This document shows positions 35,152 through 44,213 of a stretch of DNA of 44,269 nt, piece after piece. The stretch covers positions 1 to 44,269 of the forward strand of contig JAHKLW010000031.1 in the NCBI GenBank assembly GCA_020854815.1, in the 5' to 3' direction. The position numbers and the translations under genes are program-made. Below the pieces are notes generated by a model, which had not been told where the DNA came from, ran no database searches, and saw only the letters and a program-made list of their open reading frames with translations. Numbering within the stretch: position 1 is the stretch's first letter; each line of letters begins with the position of its first letter. The stretch is from Methanofastidiosum sp. GTDB taxonomy: Archaea > Methanobacteriota_B > Thermococci > Methanofastidiosales > Methanofastidiosaceae.

Positions 35152-35770
35152 GTTTGTCTCCTTTTTGCAACTTATCTTCTGTATTTGGATTTCTTATAAT
35201 TTTGTCATCTCTGACAATTGCAAATACTTCGTCCCCTACATAATTAACAGTTTTTCCATAAAGGTCTTCCTTTAATGCAACCATGCAAATATTTTCATTA
35301 TTAGAGAGGAATATTCTATCAATAAATGTCAGGAAATCAGGAATATTGACGGCATATGCAAGTATTTTTCCAGTAACTACTTGAGGGGATACAACCTGAT
35401 TCACTCCAATTTTGTAGAGTTTATCCATATTCTCTAGATTGGCAGAAGTGGAAATAATCCTTATTTTATCGTTCATTGATTTTGCAGTAATTGCAGTAAA
35501 CACGTTATCGGAATCTTCATTTAAAGCTGTGATTATAATTTTGGCTTTTTCAATTCCTGCTTTTCTTAAAATATCTTCTTTTCGGGCATCCCCTAGCACA
35601 ACATTATAATCTGTTGTTTCAGAAATCATTTTTGTTAAATTTTCATTAATCTCTACAATGACAAATTTTGAATTCATCTCTTTTAGCTCTGAAACAATTA
35701 CTCTTCCAATTCTGCCGTAACCACATATTATAATATGACCTTCAATTTCTTCCATTCTTTCAATACCCAA
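35135..35770 (-). CDS. RCK (TrkA-N/TrkA-C) potassium-transport regulatory protein
   Basis: This is a nucleotide-gated regulator of K+ transport, 211 aa. A Rossmann TrkA-N domain begins at about residue 11 (HIIICGYGRIGRVIVSEL; GDARKEDILRKAGI) and a TrkA-C domain covers about 135-211 (LYGKTVNYVGDEVFAIVRD). There is no channel or transporter gene next to it. In the open frame before the TTG start, codons spell ENVLFQKIEEV, resembling the linker between the pore and RCK of K+ channels, and an in-frame stop follows. ATG at residue 6 is an alternative start. The 3' end overlaps the convergent membrane protein by 17 nt. Confidence 0.87.
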   Translation of the reverse strand: MGIERMEEIEGHIIICGYGRIGRVIVSELKEMNSKFVIVEINENLTKMISETTDYNVVLGDARKEDILRKAGIEKAKIIITALNEDSDNVFTAITAKSMNDKIRIISTSANLENMDKLYKIGVNQVVSPQVVTGKILAYAVNIPDFLTFIDRIFLSNNENICMVALKEDLYGKTVNYVGDEVFAIVRDDKIIRNPNTEDKLQKGDKLIIVH

Positions 35771-35875
35771 TACCTCTTCTATTTTTTGAAAGAGTACGTT
35801 TTCAATTTATTTAAAACTGTTAAAGCTGAAACTTTAGAAGAATCGATAGAAATTCTGCTATCAGAGCCCATTAAA

Positions 35876-36073
35876 ATGGGGGATATGAAAAATTTTTATC
35901 GGATAAGTAAAAAGCGACTTGTTTCAAGAGAAACATTAAAATGCAGCAGTTGTGAGTACGAAGGCCATTTTGGGATACTACATATTGATATGGACAAATT
36001 TCCGGAAAGAAAAGGAAATATAGTTACCATATATATGTGTCCAAAATGTCTTTCACTTGAAAGAATATACTAA
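35876..36073 (+). CDS. Small zinc-ribbon protein
   Basis: The C-terminal part encodes a zinc ribbon with CSSCEYEGHFGILHIDMD and YMCPKCLSLERIY (CxxC...CxxC). ATG 35876 gives 65 aa. The frame is open further upstream, and the residues before this ATG (AETLEESIEILLSEPIKMGD) look coding, so the real start may be an earlier non-ATG codon after the TATA-like TTTATTTAAAACT near 35805. No function is assigned. Confidence 0.65.
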   Translation: MGDMKNFYRISKKRLVSRETLKCSSCEYEGHFGILHIDMDKFPERKGNIVTIYMCPKCLSLERIY

Positions 36074-36094
36074 TGTGACTGCGACCTTAATAGA

Positions 36095-36160
36095 TTTGAG
36101 TTCAGAACTCAAAATCCTCATCATAGCTTAATGCTCAGAAGGGGTCGCTCATCATCATAA
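36095..36160 (-). ncRNA. C/D-box guide sRNA
   Basis: On the minus strand the order is box C ATGATGA (36152-36158, or 36149-36155), guide GCGACCCCTT, box D' CTGA (36135-36138), spacer GCATTAAGCT, box C' ATGATGA (36118-36124), a 12-nt guide GGATTTTGAGTT and box D CTGA (36102-36105). Box sequences, order and the 12-nt C'-D spacing are those of archaeal C/D sRNAs. Box C lies about 25 nt from the symmetric TATA box at 36178-36187. By the N+5 rule the D guide pairs AACTCAAAATCC with the central C as target, which matches an anticodon arm reading U33-C34-A35-A36, hence tRNA-Leu(CAA). The D' guide target (AAGGGGTCGC) is unknown. The 3' end forms a palindrome, TTTGAGTTC-A-GAACTCAAA on the plus strand (36095-36113). 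Confidence 0.85.
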
Positions 36161-36177
36161 TGGATATTTCCGACAGA

Positions 36178-36187
36178 CTTTTAAACT
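36178..36187. promoter_or_regulatory. Symmetric TATA box serving sRNA and mmp8
   Basis: CTTTTAAACT is nearly self-complementary. Its centre is about 25 nt from the plus-strand ATG at 36207 and about 24 nt from box C of the minus-strand sRNA. It is the only good TATA box in the gap and fits both transcripts. Confidence 0.55.
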
Positions 36188-36206
36188 TTTTTTTTGACTT
36201 CTTTTT

Positions 36207-36998
36207 ATGGGAGAACATATAATTGAAGCCCTTGGCAAATCAAAGGTAGTTATAAGGGATGGAAAAGTTGTAAGTGTTGAAGATCCTATTATAGATTATT
36301 GCCCACTTTTTGATAAATATAGGGGGATAAAAAAATTAACTAAAGAATCCATAAAAGAAAATATTGAATTTAGAATTAAAGATTTTGGCATGTGCACTGA
36401 AGAGAGAAAATTCCCTTCACAGGATTTTTTGTCCATAGGTGCAAGTGAGATTATGTCTACTTTATTAAAAAAAGGATTGTTGGATGCAGTCGTTATTGTG
36501 GGAGACGGCTGTGGGACCGTCATTTTAACAGAGTCCGAAAAAGTTGAGGGCATAGCCGGAAGGATATCAGGCGTTATTAAAACAAATCCTATTGATAGCG
36601 TAATCACTTTTGTAGGTAAATCTAATGTATTGAATCCTGAAGACTCTGAGATAAATCAAATTGAAGGGTTAAAAATGGCAATATCCAAAGGTTACAAGAA
36701 TATTGCTGTTACCATATCAAACGCTAAAGAATTGCCCGAAATAAGAAAAATTGAAAAGAATAATTCTTGCGATGTTCTAGTTTTTGGAGTTCACACAACA
36801 GGCTCCTCGAGAGAAGATGCGATTATATTTATGGAACTAGGAGACATAATAACTGCATGCATGTCTAAAGAAATAAAAGAAGTTGGCGATAAACAGAATA
36901 TTTACAAAACTAAGACAAAAATCCCCATTTATGCGCCTAGTGAAAAGGGAAAAAAAGCTATTGAAATAAGGTTAAAAGAAATTGAAAAGAAAGATTAG
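36207..36998 (+). CDS. mmp8: Methanogenesis marker protein 8 (DUF2099)
   Basis: The 263-aa protein matches the DUF2099 pattern: EALGKSKVVIRDGKVVSVED, then YCPLFDKYRGIKKL, ENIEFRIKDFGMCTEER, and the glycine-rich VIVGDGCGTVILTES. DUF2099 is one of the proteins found almost only in methanogens and related alkane oxidisers, and its biochemical function is not settled. The conserved Cys residues (YCP; GMC; DGCG) suggest a metal or cofactor site. The transcript is probably leaderless from the shared TATA box. It is convergent with aspartokinase, 7 nt away. Confidence 0.85.
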   Translation: MGEHIIEALGKSKVVIRDGKVVSVEDPIIDYCPLFDKYRGIKKLTKESIKENIEFRIKDFGMCTEERKFPSQDFLSIGASEIMSTLLKKGLLDAVVIVGDGCGTVILTESEKVEGIAGRISGVIKTNPIDSVITFVGKSNVLNPEDSEINQIEGLKMAISKGYKNIAVTISNAKELPEIRKIEKNNSCDVLVFGVHTTGSSREDAIIFMELGDIITACMSKEIKEVGDKQNIYKTKTKIPIYAPSEKGKKAIEIRLKEIEKKD

Positions 36999-37005
36999 AC
37001 AAATA

Positions 37006-38385
37006 CTATTCAAGATAAGCTTTGTGTATTGCTCTTATTGCTTTGTATCCTTCTTCTTTAGATACCACAAAAGATATTGAAACTTCAGAAGATCCTTGAG
37101 AAATCATAAGTATATTGACTTTATCATTTGCAATTGCAGTAAATAATCTTCCAGCAGTTCCTACTGCGCCTTTCATTCCCTTACCCACTACACTTATGAT
37201 GTTCACTCCTCTTATATGTGAAATATCCTTTACTAAATCTTTTGTAGGAAATGCTTCCCTCAAAGCTTTTTCAGATTTTTCTGTATCTTTTTCAGAGATT
37301 ACAAACGATATATTTGCTTCGGAGGATCCCTGAGAAATCATATAGACATTAATATTGTGGTCCCCTAATGCTTTGAATACTTTTGCAGCAACTCCTGGAA
37401 CTCCAATCATTCCGGCGCCAGAAACATAAACTATTGCTGCATTTTCAATTATGCTTATAGCCTTTACAACTTTGTGATTAGCTTTTGTATCTCTAAGTAT
37501 TAAAGTACCTGAAGAGTTGGACATGCTGTTTTTTACTCTGACTGGAATATTTTTGGATACTGCTGGTTCTATGGTTCGGGGATGTAATACTTTTGCACCA
37601 AAATAGGCCAGTTCCATTGCTTCAAGATATGACATTTCAGGAATTGTGTATGCTTTGTTACATATTTTTGGATTTGTAGTCATTATTCCATCTACATCAG
37701 TCATTATCCATATTTCGTCAGCCCCAATCCCTGCTCCGATTATTGATGCAGTGTAATCAGAACCACCTCTGCCCAGAGTGGTGATATCTCCATCCTTACT
37801 TTTAGCGATGAATCCAGTGATTACTGGAATCATGCCCTTTTTTAGTAAGGGTATTATAGTATCTGATGTTTTTTTGTAGCTCTCGTTAAATAATACCGCT
37901 GCTTCTCCAAATTTATTGTCAGTTACAATCAAGGAAAAGGCATCTATTTTATCTGATAAAACACCTTGCGCTTCAATTGTTTTTGACAATATTAAACTCG
38001 AGAGTCTTTCTCCAAAAGATACTATTCTGTCTTTTGATCTTAAAGAAAGTTCTCCTAAATAATGGACCCCTATCAAACTTTTTTCTAAATCAACTAAAAG
38101 AGTATTAATCCCTTCTTTAGTAACTTCTAATAATTCATCATTTTTAATGTTTTTACAAGAGTCAAAATGCTTAGACCTGAGTTCATTTAAAACGGGGACA
38201 ATATCTTCTCCCTTAAGAGATTTATCAGCAGCCCCAAGAAGCATGTCAGTAACGCCAGACATTGCAGAAACTACAACTACCACTTCATTTCCTTTATTAT
38301 ATGCATCAATAGCTATATTCGCAGTGTTAAGGAATCTATCGGCATTGCCAACAGATGTTCCGCCGTATTTCATCACAATTCTCAT
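37006..38385 (-). CDS. lysC: Aspartate kinase
   Basis: The enzyme phosphorylates aspartate, the first step towards lysine, threonine and methionine. The 459-aa protein begins MRIVMKYGGTSVGNADRF (KYGGTSVG is the ATP/substrate motif) and has TLGRGGSDYTASIIG and the catalytic-side SFGERLSS. It ends with two ACT domains (GVPGVAAKVFKALGDHNINV; GAVGTAGRLFTAIANDKVNI), which normally bind an end-product amino acid. ATG 38385 follows GGGGGTCTTTG. The TTG one codon earlier is less likely. No other gene of the pathway is adjacent. Confidence 0.94.
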   Translation of the reverse strand: MRIVMKYGGTSVGNADRFLNTANIAIDAYNKGNEVVVVVSAMSGVTDMLLGAADKSLKGEDIVPVLNELRSKHFDSCKNIKNDELLEVTKEGINTLLVDLEKSLIGVHYLGELSLRSKDRIVSFGERLSSLILSKTIEAQGVLSDKIDAFSLIVTDNKFGEAAVLFNESYKKTSDTIIPLLKKGMIPVITGFIAKSKDGDITTLGRGGSDYTASIIGAGIGADEIWIMTDVDGIMTTNPKICNKAYTIPEMSYLEAMELAYFGAKVLHPRTIEPAVSKNIPVRVKNSMSNSSGTLILRDTKANHKVVKAISIIENAAIVYVSGAGMIGVPGVAAKVFKALGDHNINVYMISQGSSEANISFVISEKDTEKSEKALREAFPTKDLVKDISHIRGVNIISVVGKGMKGAVGTAGRLFTAIANDKVNILMISQGSSEVSISFVVSKEEGYKAIRAIHKAYLE

Positions 38386-38436
38386 CAAAGACCCCCAAAT
38401 ACGTAATTTAAGCTCAAAATCTACTTAAAAGACTTT

Positions 38437-39123
38437 CTAAAAAAGAAATTTCCTTTCTCTTCCAGATATCTTTTTTAAATAGTCAATAGATTCTTTATAA
38501 AAAGGGAATTTCTCTTCCTCTTTTTTAAATTGTCCTGTATGTATTTTCCTTCTGCCCCTCTTATAAATGAATCCAAATTTAATATGCAACATCTCATGGT
38601 ACATTATATACTCAACTACAAATCTAGGCGTTCTCTTATCATCTAAAAGACTTGAAACTACTATCTCATTTTTAGAACGGTCGTATCTTCCAAAAATTCG
38701 ATAAGCCCTTCTTTTAGACCACCTTAATGAAGGCTTAGATATTTCGTTAGAAAAGAAATTATTATTAATTCTAAGAAATATTTCGTCTAGGTCAAAATAA
38801 CTTCCAACTGGATCATGTATTCCATTTATAATATCAAAAGGTTCATTTATTATGAGGTTGTGGATGTAATCATTATATGTTCTTTTGTATCTTGGGGCCA
38901 CCCTAATCCCTTTAATCTTAGATAGAAGAATATATGCAAGAGATTCTTTTACTTCCTGAGGTGCCTCCCTCAATTTATCTGAAACTCTTACATATAAAAT
39001 ACCTTTTTTCACCCTAGCTGTATTCTTTATACTTTTATAAGAATAATACTCTGAAACTACCTTATATCTAAATCCAAGATTAATCGATACATTAGAAATT
39101 ATTTGAGTTAATTTAACATCCAT
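38437..39123 (-). CDS. SprT-like putative metallopeptidase
   Basis: The 228-aa protein has a C-terminal SprT/M48-like zinc site: YIMYHEMLHIKFGF (HExxH at 176-180) followed by KIHTGQFKKEEEKFPFY, with H195 as the probable third ligand. It is preceded by LRWSKRRAYRIFGRYDRSKN, which matches the strand pair ahead of the SprT active helix. The N-terminal half (1-110) is Lys/Arg/Tyr-rich and unassigned. SprT/SPRTN relatives cleave DNA-protein crosslinks, but this cannot be claimed here. It is divergent from the tetrapyrrole operon. Confidence 0.75.
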   Translation of the reverse strand: MDVKLTQIISNVSINLGFRYKVVSEYYSYKSIKNTARVKKGILYVRVSDKLREAPQEVKESLAYILLSKIKGIRVAPRYKRTYNDYIHNLIINEPFDIINGIHDPVGSYFDLDEIFLRINNNFFSNEISKPSLRWSKRRAYRIFGRYDRSKNEIVVSSLLDDKRTPRFVVEYIMYHEMLHIKFGFIYKRGRRKIHTGQFKKEEEKFPFYKESIDYLKKISGRERKFLF

Positions 39124-39203
39124 TGGACAAATTTCTAATGTTGTCTTATAAAGATTTTTGGGAAAACATTTATAATATGGTTACGTTGTTTGTTCGTGGT
39201 TAA

Positions 39204-39737
39204 TTGTACTTCCCAATAATTCTGAATACAGAAAAAAAAGTTTTAATTATCGGTGCAGGCAATGTATCCTTAAGAAAAACAAAAAAACTTCTAGAATTTA
39301 CAGATAAAATCAAAGTTGTTTCGTCAGAATTTCACAAAGACTTTGATAATTTAAATATAGAAAAATTAAAAATGGAAATAAATGAAGAAAATTTTCCTAC
39401 ACTCCTAAACGAAGAAATCTGTTTTGTTATACTATCATTAAATAACAAGGAACTGAATAAAAATCTCTGTAAAATATGCAAGAACTATAATATAATGGCA
39501 AATGTAGTCGACAATAAAGACATATCAGATATAATCTTTCCAGCGGTCATAGAAAGAGAAAATCTACTTGTGGCAATATCCACCAAAGGCGAATGCCCTT
39601 ACTATTCCAAAAAACTTAAAGAAGAATTAACTGAATTTATCGATAGAAAGGAAAGGGAAGCAAAAATCTTGATTAATGCTAGAAAAAAAGGAGAAATCCT
39701 TGATGAGACCTATGGAAGGATAAAGAGGGGAGTATAG
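39204..39737 (+). CDS. Precorrin-2 dehydrogenase / siroheme synthase (Met8/SirC type)
   Basis: The enzyme oxidises precorrin-2 to sirohydrochlorin with NAD. The 177-aa protein begins MYFPIILNTEKKVLIIGAGN with the NAD-binding GAGNVSLRKTK. It continues with IMANVVDNKDISDIIFPAVI, VAISTKGECPYYSKKLKEEL and a C-terminal helix. In methanogens sirohydrochlorin is the branch point to F430 and siroheme. The start is TTG 39204, after GTGGTTAA. It is first in the operon with hemA, and their junction is direct (no gap). Confidence 0.92.
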   Translation: MYFPIILNTEKKVLIIGAGNVSLRKTKKLLEFTDKIKVVSSEFHKDFDNLNIEKLKMEINEENFPTLLNEEICFVILSLNNKELNKNLCKICKNYNIMANVVDNKDISDIIFPAVIERENLLVAISTKGECPYYSKKLKEELTEFIDRKEREAKILINARKKGEILDETYGRIKRGV

Positions 39738-40967
39738 ATGTTCCTACTAAACTTTAAAATTACTTATCAAAATGCGCCCGTACATGTAAGGGAAAAATTC
39801 TCCTTTTCAAAAAAGCATAGAAATGAACTTATGCGACAAATATGCTGTGAAACTGGAGTAAAAGGATGTGTCATATTAAATACATGTAACAGAACAGAAA
39901 TATATGCTGTAGCGGACAGAGGAGAATCTATAGAAGGAATCATACTCCTTTTAAAAGACATAAGCCAAGATGTTGAGAATTATTTAGAAGTTTCTAGTGG
40001 AAATGAAGCAATAAGGCATTTGTTTAGAGTTTCTTCAGGCTTAGAATCACTAATAATAGGCGAAAATCAGATTCTATCCCAAGTTAAAAATAATTATTTT
40101 GAATGTAAGAGTGAATGTTCAACAGATTCTTTATTAGATATTATCTTTAATCAGGCGATAAGAGTAGGAAAACTTGTAAGAACAGATACAGATATTTCTA
40201 AAGGAGGGGTTTCAGTTGGCAGTGCGGCTGTTAAACTTGCCGAAGAAATATTTGGATCCTTAATTGATAAAAGAATATTAATCGTTGGAGCAGGAGAAAT
40301 GAGTTGTCTTATTGCAAAGTCGCTTTCATCAAAAGGTGTTGAAGGGGTTTATGTTTCTAATAGAAATTATGAAACAGCGAAAAATATTGCAGAAACAATT
40401 GGAGGCCAAGCATTAAAATTTGACTATTTAATTGATCACATTAAAGTTTCAGATCTTGTTATAACTGCAACTTCTGCACCTCACACAATAATTCATGCAA
40501 GCGACATTAAAGAAATAATAAAAGAAAGAAATAAAGATCTTGTAATTATTGACATTGCGATACCAAAAGATGTGGATGAATTGGTCGGAGAAATTGAAGG
40601 TGTCCACTTATATAATATTGATTCCCTTTCGGAGATAGCAAAAGAGAATATGGAAATAAGAAGAGAAGAAGCGGAAAAGGCCTCATTATTAGTAGAAGAA
40701 GAGTTAAACAAACTTGAAACTAATCTCAAGGGGATGTTTGTAGAGCCATATATAGCAGATGTCTGGATGAAAGCCGAGTATATAAGAAAAACAGAAGTGG
40801 ATAGGGCTATAAAGATGCTAAAAATCAATGATGAAAAAGATATAATGATTATAGAAGATCTGACAAAGGCCATCGTTTCTAAGGTACTCCACAAACCAGT
40901 CAGAGATTTAAGAGAAAAGGTATACAATAAATTGGAGGCGGTAGAATCTTCCCAGAAGTTAGATTGA
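39738..40967 (+). CDS. hemA: Glutamyl-tRNA reductase
   Basis: HemA reduces glutamyl-tRNA(Glu) to glutamate-1-semialdehyde, the first committed step of tetrapyrrole synthesis. The 409-aa protein has the catalytic Cys50 in [12 protein letters not shown], then [13 protein letters not shown], the NADPH site [17 protein letters not shown] and a long helical C-terminal dimerisation domain. The gene starts immediately after the met8-like stop and overlaps hemB by 4 nt. Confidence 0.96.
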   Translation: MFLLNFKITYQNAPVHVREKFSFSKKHRNELMRQICCETGVKGCVILNTCNRTEIYAVADRGESIEGIILLLKDISQDVENYLEVSSGNEAIRHLFRVSSGLESLIIGENQILSQVKNNYFECKSECSTDSLLDIIFNQAIRVGKLVRTDTDISKGGVSVGSAAVKLAEEIFGSLIDKRILIVGAGEMSCLIAKSLSSKGVEGVYVSNRNYETAKNIAETIGGQALKFDYLIDHIKVSDLVITATSAPHTIIHASDIKEIIKERNKDLVIIDIAIPKDVDELVGEIEGVHLYNIDSLSEIAKENMEIRREEAEKASLLVEEELNKLETNLKGMFVEPYIADVWMKAEYIRKTEVDRAIKMLKINDEKDIMIIEDLTKAIVSKVLHKPVRDLREKVYNKLEAVESSQKLD

Positions 40968-41902
40968 GAAGGCTAAGAAAAAATGAAAAATTGAGAGAAC
41001 TACTTAAAGAACACGATGTAAATTCAAGTGACCTAATTTATCCCATATTTGTTCATGAAAAAAATATACTAGAAGAGATACCTTCTATGCCCGGCCAATT
41101 TAGATATCCTGTATCAGAATTAGAATCCATAACAAAAAAAGTTGAAGATCTTGGAATTCCAGGAGTCTTACTCTTTGGTATGCCCGAAAAAAAAGATGAC
41201 TTTGGGAGTGAAGCATATAGCGATAAAGGAATCGTTCAAAAGGCTATAAGGGCAATAAAAGAAAAAACAGACCTTCTTATACTAACTGATATTTGTCTTT
41301 GTCAATACACTTCACATGGCCACTGTGGAGTAGTTTGTGACGGAACTATAAAAAATGATGATACACTTAAATTATTGTCAAAAACTGCACTTTCTCATGC
41401 AAAAGCAGGGGCAGATATAGTAGCCCCATCTGACATGATGGATGGAAGAGTAAAAGCAATAAGAACAGAATTGGATAAAAATTCTTTTGAAGATATTTTG
41501 ATTATGTCCTATGCTGCAAAGTTCTTATCCTCATTTTACGGCCCTTTTAGAGAAGCTGCACATTCCGCACCTGTATTTGGAGACCGAAGAACATACCAAA
41601 TGGAGCCTGCAAATATATTGGAAGCTTTGAGGGAAGTTGAGCTTGATATTAAAGAAGGTGCAGATATTATTATGGTGAAGCCTGCACTGCCTTATCTTGA
41701 TGTTATCTATAGGGTGAAAGAAAGATTCGAAATGCCAACTGCGGCATATAATGTTAGTGGAGAATATTCAATGATAAAAGCCGCTTCAAAAATGGGCTGG
41801 ATAGACGAAAATAAAGTAATCAAAGAACTACTTTTAGGAATAAAGCGTGCTGGAGCTGATTTAATAATATCGTACTTTGCATTGGAGTACGCATCCTTAT
41901 GA
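40964..41902 (+). CDS. hemB: Porphobilinogen synthase (delta-aminolevulinate dehydratase)
   Basis: HemB condenses two 5-aminolevulinate molecules to porphobilinogen. The 312-aa protein has the zinc site [14 protein letters not shown] (C111, C113, C121) and the two Schiff-base lysines, K186 in [10 protein letters not shown] and K239 in [12 protein letters not shown], plus [19 protein letters not shown]. It is therefore the Zn-type enzyme. It starts with TTG overlapping the hemA stop (TTGA) and ends overlapping the next gene (ATGA), so translation is coupled throughout the operon. hemL, hemC and hemD are not in the window. Confidence 0.96.
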   Translation: MRRLRKNEKLRELLKEHDVNSSDLIYPIFVHEKNILEEIPSMPGQFRYPVSELESITKKVEDLGIPGVLLFGMPEKKDDFGSEAYSDKGIVQKAIRAIKEKTDLLILTDICLCQYTSHGHCGVVCDGTIKNDDTLKLLSKTALSHAKAGADIVAPSDMMDGRVKAIRTELDKNSFEDILIMSYAAKFLSSFYGPFREAAHSAPVFGDRRTYQMEPANILEALREVELDIKEGADIIMVKPALPYLDVIYRVKERFEMPTAAYNVSGEYSMIKAASKMGWIDENKVIKELLLGIKRAGADLIISYFALEYASL

Positions 41903-42549
41903 ATAGTTATGAACTATACAAAATTTTAAGAAATCATTTTGGCGAAGTCGGCAGTTGGTGGCCCAAAGATGGGCCTTTTGAAGTCATTATTGGTGCCATC
42001 TTAACTCAACAATCTACTTGGACAAATGTAGAAAAGGCATTGCGAAATCTAAAAGAAGCAAATGTTCTTACACCAGAGGGCATAGTATCACTACCTTTGA
42101 ATGCCCTAAAAGAACTGATTAAACCTAGTGGTTTTTTTAATCAAAAGGCAGATAGGCTTAGAAAAGTTTCTGAATATCTAATTGAAAAATATAATGGAAA
42201 TCTTGATTTATTATTTGCCAAAGATAGAGAAAATCTAAGAAAAGAACTATTAGAATTAAAAGGAATAGGTAAAGAAACTGCCGATAGCATTATTCTTTAT
42301 GCTGCTGAAAAAAATGAATTTGTTGTAGATGCATATACAAAGAGAATATATTCAAGATTAGAGATTATTAAAGAAGAAATTGAATATGATAATCTAAAGA
42401 ATCATATAATAAGAGAGATCCCTGGAGAAGTACTACTCTACCAGGAGTTTCATGGCCTCATAGTACTATTGGGAAAGAACATATGTAGGAAAAAAAATCC
42501 AAATTGCAAAGAATGTCCACTTAGTTCAAAATGTAGATTTGTTAAATAG
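41899..42549 (+). CDS. HhH-GPD DNA glycosylase with [4Fe-4S] cluster (MagIII-like)
   Basis: This is a base-excision repair glycosylase of 216 aa. The [20 protein letters not shown] and [15 protein letters not shown] opening is typical of 3-methyladenine glycosylase III-like proteins. The helix-hairpin-helix is [11 protein letters not shown] (120-130), the catalytic Asp is D144 in FVVDAYTKR and the C-terminal cluster Cys are C196, C203, C206 and C212 (C-x6-C-x2-C-x5-C). Substrate range cannot be read. It is cotranscribed with hemB by a 4-nt overlap, with no evident functional link. Confidence 0.88.
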   Translation: MNSYELYKILRNHFGEVGSWWPKDGPFEVIIGAILTQQSTWTNVEKALRNLKEANVLTPEGIVSLPLNALKELIKPSGFFNQKADRLRKVSEYLIEKYNGNLDLLFAKDRENLRKELLELKGIGKETADSIILYAAEKNEFVVDAYTKRIYSRLEIIKEEIEYDNLKNHIIREIPGEVLLYQEFHGLIVLLGKNICRKKNPNCKECPLSSKCRFVK

Positions 42550-42555
42550 AAAATA

Positions 42556-43719
42556 TTAACTATTCTTAAGGGCTTTTTTGTATATACTTTTTGCACTTTC
42601 AGAGAATCTTTTTGCATCTTCTGTTCTACCTTGAGATTCATACATCTCAGCAAGATTTAACATTGCCATTGCTACATCAGGATTATTACTGCCAAAAACT
42701 TTCTCTAATACTAGAAGTCCTTTCTTGAAATAAAATTCTGCTTCTTCATATCTTTCTCTTGCCCTGTATAATCCTGCAACATTGTTTAAGAAAGTTACAA
42801 AAGAAGGATGATTTTCACCCAAAGTATTTTGACATATATTAATTGCTTCTTTGAAATAACGCTCTGCATCATCATATTGTCCTAACCCCTCTTTTACCAA
42901 AGCAATATTATTAAAAGTCATGGCGTTATAGTGATGATTTACCCCATACGTCTTTTCATCAATCTTCAATACTTCTCTGTAAAGTTTTTCAGCTTCTTCA
43001 TAATTTCCCTCGAGATAATAGATTCCAGCGATATTATTTATGGCCGTTGCAATGTCAGGATGATCGGGACCACAGGCAATCTTCCATATTTCAAATGCCC
43101 TCTTATATAGTTTTAGGGCATCGTCATACTGGCCCTTAATCTTGTGTATTTCTGCAAGATTGTTCAAAGAAGAGCCGATATTTGGATCTTTAACATTTTT
43201 ATTTTGTTCAAAAATATCTATGGCTTTTCTATAAAGAGACTCTGCTTCATTAAATCTCTTCTCTAAGCGGTAAAGATCAGCCAAATTATTATACCCTGTG
43301 GCAGTTTCTAGATGATTTTGACCAAAAGCTTTTTCTTTAATCTCTAAAGATCTTTTGTACAAAGGTTCTGCTTCTTTGTATTTGCCTCTTGACACATATA
43401 TGCCTGCAAGATTGTTTAAACATGTAGCAATTTCGGGATCTTCTGGCCCTAGATTATTTTCCCATATTTCCAATGCATTTATAGAAAGAGATTCAGCCTC
43501 GGCAAACTTTCCTTGCACATCATATATCAATGAAAGATTGTTCATAGAAATGGCAACTTTAGTGCTATCTTTCCCGTAGATTTTTTTTGCAATATCGATA
43601 GAAAGCTTTGCAAGCTCTGCAGCTTCATTGTACTTACCTTCTCGATAATTTGTTATCGTCTTATAGGTAGTATTGTCCCATAGTGCATCATAGACTTTTT
43701 CCTCATTATTAGAGACCAA
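42556..43719 (-). CDS. TPR-repeat protein (kinesin-light-chain type)
   Basis: The 387-aa protein is built from about eight 42-residue TPR repeats of the TPR_12/kinesin light chain kind, each reading roughly NNLAxIYxxxGKYxEAExLY followed by a linker such as GPEDPEIATCL, GQNHLETATGY or GVNHHYNAMTF. It has no signal peptide or catalytic domain. Such proteins are interaction scaffolds. The start is TTG after GGGGTAATGAA, since no in-frame ATG precedes the repeats. It follows the receiver-domain gene by 33 nt, so it may be a signalling partner of it. Confidence 0.88.
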   Translation of the reverse strand: MVSNNEEKVYDALWDNTTYKTITNYREGKYNEAAELAKLSIDIAKKIYGKDSTKVAISMNNLSLIYDVQGKFAEAESLSINALEIWENNLGPEDPEIATCLNNLAGIYVSRGKYKEAEPLYKRSLEIKEKAFGQNHLETATGYNNLADLYRLEKRFNEAESLYRKAIDIFEQNKNVKDPNIGSSLNNLAEIHKIKGQYDDALKLYKRAFEIWKIACGPDHPDIATAINNIAGIYYLEGNYEEAEKLYREVLKIDEKTYGVNHHYNAMTFNNIALVKEGLGQYDDAERYFKEAINICQNTLGENHPSFVTFLNNVAGLYRARERYEEAEFYFKKGLLVLEKVFGSNNPDVAMAMLNLAEMYESQGRTEDAKRFSESAKSIYKKALKNS

Positions 43720-43752
43720 TTCATTACCCCGTGCATAATAATATCTAAAAAA

Positions 43753-44103
43753 CTAAATAGATTTATATTTCTCTATTATATCTTTTAGCTCATTAAATCT
43801 AACTGGCTTTCTCAAAACTTCTTTTGCTCCTGCTTCTAAAGCCTTAGAACCTATAGTAGAGCCATAAGCAGTGATTGCAATTATTTTTGCTTTAGGATCA
43901 ATTTGGATAATCTCTTTAGTTGCATCAATTCCACTTTTCTTTGGAAGTTTTAAATCCATAAGCACTATGTCTGGTTTATGTTCTTTGTAAATAGATATGG
44001 CCGATTCCCCATCTGAAGCAGTAAATAAAGTATCTCCTTCTAAAAATTCTTGATAAAATTCAGATAAATCTTTATAATCTTCCACTATTAAGATTTTAGA
44101 CAT
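43753..44103 (-). CDS. CheY-like single-domain response regulator
   Basis: This is a receiver domain of 116 aa with no output domain. It has the acidic pocket D9 (ILIVEDYKDL), phospho-acceptor D50 (DIVLMDLKLPKKSG), a Thr/Ser switch region (IIAITAYG) and the conserved Lys near residue 99 (EVLRKPVRF). It probably relays phosphate to a partner protein. No histidine kinase is in the window. The TPR gene is next in the same direction. A TATA-like GATATTTAAT lies upstream. Confidence 0.92.
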   Translation of the reverse strand: MSKILIVEDYKDLSEFYQEFLEGDTLFTASDGESAISIYKEHKPDIVLMDLKLPKKSGIDATKEIIQIDPKAKIIAITAYGSTIGSKALEAGAKEVLRKPVRFNELKDIIEKYKSI

Positions 44104-44213
44104 AAAATCACTCTGTTATTAAATATCTAGAGGTTTATGATTAACCCCACTTTTTTCTAGTTTTAATATTATTTCTAGACAGTTTGCACTAGTCCAATCT
44201 AAATTTTTATTTT

